NCBI GenBank assembly: GCA_946484175.1
Contig: CAMLSX010000007.1
Coordinates: 1-64,000, forward strand
DNA length: 64,000 nucleotides
Origin: an uncultured Clostridia bacterium
GTDB lineage: Bacteria > Bacillota > Clostridia > Oscillospirales > Acutalibacteraceae
Direction: 5' to 3'
A program made the translations under genes and the position numbers. The notes beneath the pieces were generated by a model that saw nothing but the letters and a program-made list of their open reading frames with translations, was not told the origin of the DNA and made no database searches. Below are positions 52,677-61,313 of this stretch, one piece after another (position 1 is the first letter of the stretch; the number at the start of each line of letters is the position of its first letter).

Positions 52677-54290
52677 TTATTTCCGGCTGTTTTCCATCAC
52701 CTTTTCAGCACAGCGGATACCATCGACAGCTGCTGAAATAATGCCGCCAGCATAGCCCGCTCCTTCTCCGCAGGGATAGAAGCCCCGCAAAGAAACAGAC
52801 TGACAGCTTTCATCCCGCAGAATCCGCACGGGAGAAGAACTTCTCGTCTCCGTTCCTGTGAGCAAAGCATCTGGATAGGCAAACCCGTGCAGCCGCCTGT
52901 CCATCAGCTGGATGCTCTGCCGCATAGCCTCGGTAATTACATCCGGCAGGCAATCACTCAAATTGCCGGGTGTTACTCCGGGACGATAGGTGGGCTGCAC
53001 ATCCCCTAGACGAGTGCTGGCGCGATTTTTCAGGAAATCTTCCACTCGCTGCACCGGTGCACGATAGTCTCCACCACCTGCACGGAAAGCTGCTTCTTCC
53101 AGCTTTCGTTGAAAATCAATACCCGCCAGCGGGTGTTCACTGCCGAAATCTTCCGGGCTGACCCCCACCAGCAAAGCCGCGTTGGCGTTTTCTCCGTCAC
53201 GAGCAAAACAGCTCATGCCGTTGGTGACCACTCGCCCCTCCTCAGAAGCTGCCGCCACCACAAACCCGCCGGGGCACATACAAAAGGTATACACACCACG
53301 GCCTGCAGCAATACCGTTTTCGGGCAGGTGCACCGCCAGTTTATAATCTGCGGCACCCAGCGCGGGATGTTCCGCCGCCGGGCCGTACTGGGCTTTATTG
53401 ATGAGGCTCTGCGGATGCTCGATACGCGCGCCTACAGAAAAAGACTTGGCCTCCATAGACAATCCCGCGTCGTACAGCATAGAGAAGGTATCCCGGGCGC
53501 TGTGACCCACCGCCAGAATCAGGGAATCCGTTTCAATGATACACTCTTCCCCAGTACTTTTTCGGGCCATTACACCGGTAAGACGGCCTTGCCGTACTTG
53601 CAAGCCAGTGAGGGTGGTGTGAAACCAGACCTCGCCCCCCAACCGGATAATGGTTTCCCGGATCGTCTTCACCGCGCCGGGAAGCCGGTCTGTGCCGATA
53701 TGGGGTTTGGCATCGGTGAGAATTTGTTCGGGCGCGCCGGCTTTTACGAATTCCTCCAGCACCTTACGTGCGCGGGGGTCTTTGGTTCCGGTATTCAGCT
53801 TACCGTCGGAAAAAGTACCCGCACCGCCCTCACCGAACTGGACGTTATTTTCCGTGTTCAGTTCACCGGTACTCCAGAAATGTTCTACAGCGCGGCTGCG
53901 TTCCTCCACCGGTGCCCCCCGCTCCAGCACAATGGGCTTTTGTCCGGCCTGTGCCAGAATCAGTGCTGCAAACAGTCCTGCCGGCCCAAAACCGGCGATT
54001 ACCGGGCGCTGTGAAAGGGGTTCACATTGCGGCAATCGATATTCGTAAGGCTTTGCCTGCTGAATTTTCGAATCGCGCAGGCGGGAAAACACCCGCTTTT
54101 CCCCCTCCACCTCTGCCTCGACGGTACAGGTGAAGTGGACATCATTTTTCTTTCGGGCATCCACCGATTTCCGGTAAAGCTTCACCTGGTGTAGAGCGCT
54201 TTCCGGCACCTTGAGCCTGCGGGCAGTCTGACGGCGTAGGTCGTTCTCTGTAAAACCCAACGGCATGGGGATTTCAGCGATTCGCAGCAT
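52677..54290 (-). CDS. Uncharacterised FAD-dependent dehydrogenase family protein
   Basis: VIAGFGPAGLFAALILAQAGQKPIVLERG, SDGKLNTGTKD, CMCPGGFVVAAASEEGRVVTNGMS. Confidence 0.88.
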   Translation of the reverse strand: MLRIAEIPMPLGFTENDLRRQTARRLKVPESALHQVKLYRKSVDARKKNDVHFTCTVEAEVEGEKRVFSRLRDSKIQQAKPYEYRLPQCEPLSQRPVIAGFGPAGLFAALILAQAGQKPIVLERGAPVEERSRAVEHFWSTGELNTENNVQFGEGGAGTFSDGKLNTGTKDPRARKVLEEFVKAGAPEQILTDAKPHIGTDRLPGAVKTIRETIIRLGGEVWFHTTLTGLQVRQGRLTGVMARKSTGEECIIETDSLILAVGHSARDTFSMLYDAGLSMEAKSFSVGARIEHPQSLINKAQYGPAAEHPALGAADYKLAVHLPENGIAAGRGVYTFCMCPGGFVVAAASEEGRVVTNGMSCFARDGENANAALLVGVSPEDFGSEHPLAGIDFQRKLEEAAFRAGGGDYRAPVQRVEDFLKNRASTRLGDVQPTYRPGVTPGNLSDCLPDVITEAMRQSIQLMDRRLHGFAYPDALLTGTETRSSSPVRILRDESCQSVSLRGFYPCGEGAGYAGGIISAAVDGIRCAEKVMENSRK

Positions 54291-55605
54291 GTGGCTTCCT
54301 CCTTGGTTTAGATGATTTTGCAGATTTTTGCGGTTTGCAGGCGTTCGCGGCAGCTTTTCCAGCCGTCATGCCGCTGCCCCAAGCCCATTGCAGGTTGTAT
54401 CCGCCGCAGTCGCCGTCTATGTTCAAAAGCTCACCGCACAGATACAGTCCCGGACAACGCATTGATTCCAGTGTTTCTGAGGAAACCTCTGAAAGCGGTA
54501 CACCCCCGGCCGTGACCTGTGCACGACTCCAATCCTGTACAGATTTGACTGTAAAGTTATATTTTTTTGCGGATAAAAGCGTTTTTTCCATATCAGCCGT
54601 GGACAACGCTTCCAATGGGACAGCTTTTCCCAGTGCTTCTTTCACAATCTGACGAGCCAATGCAGCGGGCAGAAATCCCGTAAGCAGTTCGGAGCTGTCG
54701 GACTTTGGCAGCAGACGACGCCGGCGATGCAGCATGCCCAGCAATTCTTCTGAAGAGAAATCCGGGAGCAAATCGAGCGAGAAATTCAACGATGATAAGT
54801 ATTTTCCCTTTACAGTATGATATTTGATCCACTCCGAAGCCATACGGGAAAGCTGAAAGACACAAATTCCCGAAATGCCGTAGTCGGTGAACTGGATTTC
54901 TCCGGACTCTTCTCCCAACAATCTGCCATCTCCCAGCAGCGAGACCCTGCCCCGACAACGCACACCGTGAAGAGCTTTGCAGCGCTTTGTCTCTTCGCAG
55001 ATAACCGGCACCAATGCCGGAAAACAGGGTGTGCAGCTGTGGCCCAGAGAATTTGCCAGCGTATACCCGCTGCCATCAGAGCCGAGCTGGGGCGCAGCCT
55101 TTCCGCTCACGGCCAGAATCACTTTCTGTGCCAGAAATTCTTCTCCCTGTGCAGACTGAATCCGGAAACTGCCCTTTTCTCTGCGAATTTCTGCGATACG
55201 CTGTTCACAGACGATCTCAGCCCCCAATGCGTGCAGGTGTTCCAGCAAAATGGAGAGCACCGCTGATGCCTGTCCGCTGTTGGGATAGACACGTCCGTCT
55301 TCCTCTTCCCGGCATAAAAGTCCCAAAGACAGAAAGCGGCGGACAGCCGCCTGCGGAGGGTATTTCCGCAGAACCGCTTCCGCCGCCGAAACGTCCCCGT
55401 GAAAGCGGGAGCGTTCATCGTGCATATTGGTGAGGTTGCACCGGCCGTTGCCGGTTGCCAGCAGCTTGCGACCCGGCTTTTGTGCTGCTTCCAAAACCAA
55501 CACAGAGACTGGTCGATGCTGCCTTTTCTGTTCTTCAGCTGCGGTGAGCGCTGCCATCAATCCAGAAGCACCTGCGCCCACCACAACAATTTCTGTTTTC
55601 CTCAC
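54274..55605 (-). CDS. BaiN/HI0933-family flavoprotein
   Basis: VVVGAGASGLMAAL, KPGRKLLATGNGRCNLTN, C-terminal GDCGGYNLQWAWGSGMTAGKAAA. Confidence 0.9.
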   Translation of the reverse strand: MRKTEIVVVGAGASGLMAALTAAEEQKRQHRPVSVLVLEAAQKPGRKLLATGNGRCNLTNMHDERSRFHGDVSAAEAVLRKYPPQAAVRRFLSLGLLCREEEDGRVYPNSGQASAVLSILLEHLHALGAEIVCEQRIAEIRREKGSFRIQSAQGEEFLAQKVILAVSGKAAPQLGSDGSGYTLANSLGHSCTPCFPALVPVICEETKRCKALHGVRCRGRVSLLGDGRLLGEESGEIQFTDYGISGICVFQLSRMASEWIKYHTVKGKYLSSLNFSLDLLPDFSSEELLGMLHRRRRLLPKSDSSELLTGFLPAALARQIVKEALGKAVPLEALSTADMEKTLLSAKKYNFTVKSVQDWSRAQVTAGGVPLSEVSSETLESMRCPGLYLCGELLNIDGDCGGYNLQWAWGSGMTAGKAAANACKPQKSAKSSKPRRKPHAANR

Positions 55606-56108
55606 ATAAACGCCCCCAAAACACCATAGGATACCAGTGTCATGATAATATCTGCGCCCAGTGTACCTAGGCCAATGGAAAGCATTGCATTTTTAAAGGG
55701 CATACGCATCAGAGAAGCAGCCAGTGCACCCGTCCACGCACCGGTGCCCGGCAGCGGAATCGCAACGAAGATAAAAAGGCCCAACGTTTTATACTGGTTG
55801 ATTTTTTCCGACTTGGCTCTGCCTTTTTCTTCCATTTTATTCACCAGTTTTACCAGTCTGGTGTTGCGCATCCAATCAAAAATCTTATTAATAAACAGCA
55901 AAATAAACGGGATAGGCAGCAAAGTGAAAACACCGCAGATGAAAAAGGCACGCCACATATCTACATTCAGAAAAACTGCTGCTATCATGCCGCCTCTCAG
56001 CTCCAAAACCGGCAGCATGGAAATGATGGCGATCACCAATTCCGCAGGGCTGGAACGAAAAGACTCTGCAATTCCTTGTACAATTGACTCCATGAGAGAA
56101 TCCTCCAC
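55602..56108 (-). CDS. Small multi-drug export (COG2426)-like membrane protein
   Basis: MLPVLELRGGMIAAV, IPLPGTGAWTGALAASL. Confidence 0.85.
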   Translation of the reverse strand: MEDSLMESIVQGIAESFRSSPAELVIAIISMLPVLELRGGMIAAVFLNVDMWRAFFICGVFTLLPIPFILLFINKIFDWMRNTRLVKLVNKMEEKGRAKSEKINQYKTLGLFIFVAIPLPGTGAWTGALAASLMRMPFKNAMLSIGLGTLGADIIMTLVSYGVLGAFM

Positions 56109-56201
56109 TTATTATTCTTGATTTTTCTAGTATACCCGAATCTGCACTTTCTATATTTCTATATAAGAATTATTTTGGCTTTTCAATCTATGCACTTGGA
56201 T

Positions 56202-58667
56202 TCAAGGTTTGCGGCTGCGCTTTTTTCCACCAAAACGGCGTGTCAGTTTTCTGCGAAATACCTCCAAAATTCGTGACTGCCGCCGGACTTCCATCGAAAT
56301 GCTGTCCAGACGCGGCACCAGAATATAATCCACCAAATGCAGGAAGACATTCATACAGCAGACTGCAAACAAGAGCAGCATCATCAGTACTAATACCATA
56401 GGCAGATTGAGCGGTGCCATGCTGAAAAACCAACCAAACAATACCAGCGCCAGGATGAATGCCGCGGTCATCATCACCGATAATGCCCCACGCAGAAAAT
56501 TAAACGGCATACACACTTTATAAAGCATCATCAACCCCGTACAGCCGGTGATGATTACGGCCATGGTAGAGAACTGCGTGTCGTTGAAACCCATATATCC
56601 GCTCACAGCCGTGAGGAGAAGGATATTAAAGACCATCGTCATAGCAGCCGGAAGTGATTTCTGTATGACATTTACGATGAATTTTCCCCGGATACGTTCC
56701 CGATTGGGCTCCAACGCCAGCACAAACGATGGTGCACCAATTGTCAGTGCGCTGATGAGCGTCATCTGGATGGGCTCGAAGGGGTAATTGGCCTGTATAA
56801 AAAGGAAACAAAACGCGATGATTGCCGAGAAAATCGATTTTACCAGGAACAGAGAAGCCGAGCGCTGCAAATTGTTGATGGAACGCCGCCCTTCCTGTAC
56901 CACGCGCGGCATGGAAGCAAAGTTGGAATCCAACAGCACCAATTGTGAAACGGTGCGCGCTGCATCACTGCCAGAGGCCATTGCCACGCTGCAATCCGCT
57001 TCTTTCAGCGCCAGTACATCGTTTACGCCGTCACCTGTCATGGCAACAGTATGTCCGTCCGCCTTGAGCGCCTTTACCAGCGCCAGTTTCTGCTGCGGCG
57101 TCACGCGTCCAAACACCGAATATTCCCGCGCGGCCTGGCGGATGTCCTCCTCTGTTTTCAACGTGGTTGCATCTACATACCGGCTTGCGCTTTCAAGTCC
57201 GGCTTTTTTTGCGATATTGGCAACTGTCACGGCATTATCGCCGGAAATTACTTTGAGGTCAACACCCTGGTCGGCAAAATATCGCAGCGTTTTGGGTGCT
57301 TCCGCACGAATTTTGTCACTCAGCAGCACCAGCGCCATGGGTTTGATGGATTCCGGCAGTTCCTTATCGCGGAATGGTTGGGTGGAATAGGCCAACAGAA
57401 GAACGCGCTGACCTGTCTGCGAGTATTGCTCCACCATAGGGCGCAGCGGAGCGAAGTTTTCGCCCAGAATAAATTCCGAAGCTCCCATGACAAAGGTACC
57501 GATTCCCCCAAAGGAAGCACCGCTCCATTTACGTGCGGAAGAAAACGGGCGTGTGGTTTCACATGGCCAGCCTGGATTCAATTGAAAGTGCTCACGGATT
57601 GCAAGGAAAGTCGGATTGCTGTCGGTCAAGTTTGCCGCCAACGCCGAGAGCGCCTGTTCCAGATACTTCCCCTCAATCTGCGCCAGCGGCACAATTCCAT
57701 CTACTTGCATACAGCCCTCGGTAATGGTACCGGTTTTATCCAGGCAGAGGGTGTCTACCCGCGCGAGCGTTTCAATACAGAACAGCTCCTGCACCAGCGT
57801 TTTGTGGCGGGAAAGGCGGATTACGCTCACCGCCAGCACTACGCTGGTCAGCAGCACCAACCCCTCGGGAATCATTCCCACCAGTGCGGCAACTACATTC
57901 ACAACTGTATCCTGCAAATTACTGTCCATGAGAAAATACTGCTTACAGAACAGCAATATGCCGATGGGAAGAATGGAAAATCCCACCCATTTGATAATGC
58001 GGTTAATCCAGAACATGATTTCGGAATTGGGCTTTTTCACATATTTGGCGCTCTGGGTAATCTGGCTGGCATAGTTCTCTGCACCTACATGAACCGCCTG
58101 TGCACGGCAGGTACCGCTCACCACAAAACTGCCGGAGAGCATTGCGTCCCCTTTTCTTTTATATACAGGGTCTGATTCGCCGGTAATCAGCGACTCGTTT
58201 ACTTCACATTCTCCTTCCAGAACCACGCAGTCGGCACACACCTGCCCACCAGCCGAAAGCACCATCACATCATCGAGAACGATTTCTTCTACCGTAATTT
58301 CCAGGATTTCGCCATTTCGAATCACATGTGCCCGAGGGGCGGCAATCAGCGAAAGCTTGTCAATGGTGCGCTTGGCGCGAATCTCCTGAAAGCTGCCAAT
58401 CAGAATGTTAGAAAGGATCACCCCCATAAACAGCATATTTTTGAAAGACCCCACCGCCAATACCAGCCCGGCAAGAATAAAGTTCAAAATATTAAACGGA
58501 GTGATAATATTCTTCAGGATGATCTGCTTTTCGCTCTGTGTCGTAATATTGCCGCTATCGTTTGTCAGCCCCTGCTGCTGCCGCTCAAAAACCTGTTCGT
58601 CAGAAAGTCCAATATTCGGCTGTGGAAAAAAACGCTGCGGACGTTTTTCTTCGCTCATCTCATCCAC
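56202..58667 (-). CDS. Cation-translocating P-type ATPase
   Basis: LCLDKTGTITEG phosphorylation motif, MIPEGLVLL (TM4), TGDGVNDVLALKEADCSVAM. Confidence 0.93.
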   Translation of the reverse strand: MDEMSEEKRPQRFFPQPNIGLSDEQVFERQQQGLTNDSGNITTQSEKQIILKNIITPFNILNFILAGLVLAVGSFKNMLFMGVILSNILIGSFQEIRAKRTIDKLSLIAAPRAHVIRNGEILEITVEEIVLDDVMVLSAGGQVCADCVVLEGECEVNESLITGESDPVYKRKGDAMLSGSFVVSGTCRAQAVHVGAENYASQITQSAKYVKKPNSEIMFWINRIIKWVGFSILPIGILLFCKQYFLMDSNLQDTVVNVVAALVGMIPEGLVLLTSVVLAVSVIRLSRHKTLVQELFCIETLARVDTLCLDKTGTITEGCMQVDGIVPLAQIEGKYLEQALSALAANLTDSNPTFLAIREHFQLNPGWPCETTRPFSSARKWSGASFGGIGTFVMGASEFILGENFAPLRPMVEQYSQTGQRVLLLAYSTQPFRDKELPESIKPMALVLLSDKIRAEAPKTLRYFADQGVDLKVISGDNAVTVANIAKKAGLESASRYVDATTLKTEEDIRQAAREYSVFGRVTPQQKLALVKALKADGHTVAMTGDGVNDVLALKEADCSVAMASGSDAARTVSQLVLLDSNFASMPRVVQEGRRSINNLQRSASLFLVKSIFSAIIAFCFLFIQANYPFEPIQMTLISALTIGAPSFVLALEPNRERIRGKFIVNVIQKSLPAAMTMVFNILLLTAVSGYMGFNDTQFSTMAVIITGCTGLMMLYKVCMPFNFLRGALSVMMTAAFILALVLFGWFFSMAPLNLPMVLVLMMLLLFAVCCMNVFLHLVDYILVPRLDSISMEVRRQSRILEVFRRKLTRRFGGKKRSRKP

Positions 58668-58688
58668 CTTCTTTACAGTGATAGTCTC

Positions 58689-58717
58689 AGTATACAGGGC
58701 TTTCGTGAAAATGTCAT
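58689..58717 (-). promoter_or_regulatory. Sigma-A-like promoter of P-type ATPase gene
   Basis: Minus strand ATGACA-N17-TATACT. Confidence 0.6.
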
Positions 58718-58823
58718 GAATTTTTTATGTCTTTGTGTAATTGTTAAAATAATCGTCACATTATTTGTGATATTGCCCAAACACGCCTTGCAATCTGACA
58801 AAAAAAGCTATTGATTTTGAGGA

Positions 58824-58851
58824 TTGTTTTATAAAACGGAAATGATATAAT
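58824..58851 (+). promoter_or_regulatory. Sigma-A-like promoter of O-antigen-ligase-like gene
   Basis: TTGTTT-N16-TATAAT. Confidence 0.65.
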
Positions 58852-58976
58852 AAATAACTGATAAAAAACCGTTGAACAGCACAAAATTCCGGCAGAAAAG
58901 CTGCGGCCAAACAAGATTGTATGAATTCGAAATGCTTTGAGAGCAGCTTGTGATGCTGTGAAAGGAGGTTTGTTTT

Positions 58977-60170
58977 TTGACGGGGATTCGTGAACATCAA
59001 ATGACAGTAACCGATAAAAAACAAAAAATATTTGCATTTTCGATCGTGGTATCGATCTTTCTTCCGTTTTATATTACGGGTCTGGTGATAGCTGCCGGTG
59101 CAATCTATGTACTGGCTGGCCGTCAGCGCCGTGCATTCGCACTGGCAGAGCCGTACAGCCGCCTGATTGTGACAGGCGTATTTTCCTGGTCACTGGTTTC
59201 CCTGCTGTATCAGAACTTTTACGGTGCGGGGGTCTCTGTACTGCTTGCAGCAGCGCTGATGACTGCTTTTTATATGCGTTCGTTTATGACACAGCGCCTG
59301 TTTAATACATTGATGGATATTGCCTGCCTGTGCAGCATTTCCACCACCATTGTGGCTTTTTTTCAAATTGTCTATCTCAAGGGAATGGGATTGGAGCCCC
59401 GCGCAGAGTCTGTTTGTTTTAACCCCAACTACTATGGAATGCTGATGGAATTTATGGCACTGGTAGCGCTGTACCGCGCTTTTGGCAATGCAAAATTCCG
59501 CCGCTTTTACGCTGTAGTTATTGTTAGCTCTCTGTTGGGAATTTATTTCTGCGGGAGCATCTCGGCAGCAGCTGTGGTATGTGCAGGCGTTTTGCTCTTC
59601 TTCCTGCTGCGCGGCCGTTATAAGTATTTCTGGGTATTTGCTTCTGTGGGCGCACTTGCTGCAATTGCGGCGCTGACTGTACTGCCGATTATTTTCCCGC
59701 GTGCTTCCGATGCCGATCACTCCATGGATCAGCGTCTTTCTATCTGGGGAACTGCTTTGCAGGGTATCCAGATGAATCCCCTGTTTGGACAGGGGCCGAT
59801 GACGTATGAATCAATCTACGCTCAGTTCAGTGGCTATGCTACGCATCATGCGCACAACCTGGTGATCGATACCATTCTGAATTATGGAATTGTCGGTGCT
59901 TCGATGATTGCTTTTTACGCATTCTATCAGCTTCGTACACTGCTTTCGCGTATTCGTCATGGCATCAGCTCTTCGGCTGGCGTTTTGCTGGCAGTGCTGG
60001 CCTTTATGACTTTTATTCACGGAATGACCGATGTCACAATTTTGTGGCTGCAAACGGGAATGTTCTTCCTGGTGGTTTATTCCTCCATCGGAATCCGTAC
60101 TGAGACAGTTATGCCGGTGGTTCCCGAAACTTCCGGGGCGCTTGTCCCCCAGCATCAGCACAACAGCTGA
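58977..60170 (+). CDS. O-antigen ligase/polymerase family (Wzy_C-like) membrane protein
   Basis: Multiple TMs; FNPNYYGMLMEF and LFGQGPMTYESIYAQFSGYATHHAHNLVIDTILNYGIVG; TTG start with AAAGGAGG 8 nt upstream. Confidence 0.85.
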   Translation: MTGIREHQMTVTDKKQKIFAFSIVVSIFLPFYITGLVIAAGAIYVLAGRQRRAFALAEPYSRLIVTGVFSWSLVSLLYQNFYGAGVSVLLAAALMTAFYMRSFMTQRLFNTLMDIACLCSISTTIVAFFQIVYLKGMGLEPRAESVCFNPNYYGMLMEFMALVALYRAFGNAKFRRFYAVVIVSSLLGIYFCGSISAAAVVCAGVLLFFLLRGRYKYFWVFASVGALAAIAALTVLPIIFPRASDADHSMDQRLSIWGTALQGIQMNPLFGQGPMTYESIYAQFSGYATHHAHNLVIDTILNYGIVGASMIAFYAFYQLRTLLSRIRHGISSSAGVLLAVLAFMTFIHGMTDVTILWLQTGMFFLVVYSSIGIRTETVMPVVPETSGALVPQHQHNS

Positions 60171-60192
60171 TTTTGCTTCTGTCTATATAAGT

Positions 60193-60231
60193 AAAAGGCG
60201 CTGCAAACTGTTCTGGTTTGCGGCGCCTTTT
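60193..60231 (+). terminator. Bidirectional Rho-independent terminator
   Basis: AAAAGGCGCTGCAAAC-TGTTCTG-GTTTGCGGCGCCTTTT. Confidence 0.85.
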
Positions 60232-60251
60232 GATTTGCAGATAAAAAACGA

Positions 60252-60434
60252 TTACTGGCGCATCTGAAGTTCGCGGATCATCCGCCGCATGTCTTCTTCA
60301 TTCTGAATCTCTTCTGCATGTTCCTCAATACCAGCGCGAATGTCCTCCGAAAGATTTTGTTGGTCATTATCATACAACGCAACAACAGGAACAAAAAATC
60401 CTGCTCCCGCACTATAAGGATAGTCGTACAGCAA
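60252..60434 (-). CDS. Small hypothetical protein (60 aa)
   Basis: TTG start preceded by GAGGAGGTGATCGAT (strong SD); ends just before the bidirectional terminator. Confidence 0.6.
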   Translation of the reverse strand: MLYDYPYSAGAGFFVPVVALYDNDQQNLSEDIRAGIEEHAEEIQNEEDMRRMIRELQMRQ

Positions 60435-60725
60435 AATCGATCACCTCCTCAAAATACGGCCGCGTTTTAGGCCGCAGAGCTAGCTTTCCAGAAAAACAGC
60501 GTGATATGTACACCAAAAAACGGAAAGCTATATGCATGGAGTTGGTTGCGTATGCCAGCTGAGATATGCTATACTGGTACTGTTGCAAGAAAAATCCGCC
60601 GGAAGAATCGATTTTCCGGCATTTTCATGCGCCTATACGGCTGCACAGAAACTTTTTTATTTTTTTTGAAATTCCTGCAATAAAAGGCATCGCTCATGCA
60701 TTATACAGATGAAAGGATAAAAAAC

Positions 60726-61313
60726 ATGTTTTTCTTGAGCTTGACGTCAACCCTGGGAAATACAAAACAAGGCGGTCCCTCAGCCGCAGAGCTGCGGGAG
60801 CTGATCCGGCGAATCGGTTTGGGCGAGGAGGAAGCACTGGCTTCTCTATATGAACAGACTAAGAGCGCTGTGTATGGTTTTGCCCTTTCAATACTGAAAA
60901 ATCGTGCCGATGCGGAAGAAATCATGCAGGATACGTTTTTGGCTGTTGATGCCAATGCGGACCGATACCAGCCTGTAGGAAGCCCCATGGCCTGGATTCT
61001 GACGATTGCCAGAAATCTGGCTTATGGAAGGCTGCGCAGAGCAAAATGGGAGGCCGCAGAAGAAGACATTCCCGAGGAAGCGGAGGACACCACAGGGCTT
61101 TCAGAGCAAACGGAAAACAGGATGATACTACAGACAGCTTTACAGGTGCTGGGAGATGAGGAGCGGCAAATCGTAATGCTCCATGCAGTCTCTGGCTTAA
61201 AGCACCGGGAAATCGCCCAGTTATTGGGGCTTAGCCTTTCGGGGACACTGTCGAAATATCACCGAGCCCTTGCGAAGCTTCAAAAGCAGATTGGAGGAAT
61301 GAAACATGGCTGA
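60726..61313 (+). CDS. ECF-type RNA polymerase sigma factor
   Basis: LYEQTKSAVYGFALSILKNRADAEEIMQDTFLAV (region 2), QIVMLHAVSGLKHREIAQLLGLSLSGTLSKYHRALAKL (region 4). Confidence 0.92.
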   Translation: MFFLSLTSTLGNTKQGGPSAAELRELIRRIGLGEEEALASLYEQTKSAVYGFALSILKNRADAEEIMQDTFLAVDANADRYQPVGSPMAWILTIARNLAYGRLRRAKWEAAEEDIPEEAEDTTGLSEQTENRMILQTALQVLGDEERQIVMLHAVSGLKHREIAQLLGLSLSGTLSKYHRALAKLQKQIGGMKHG

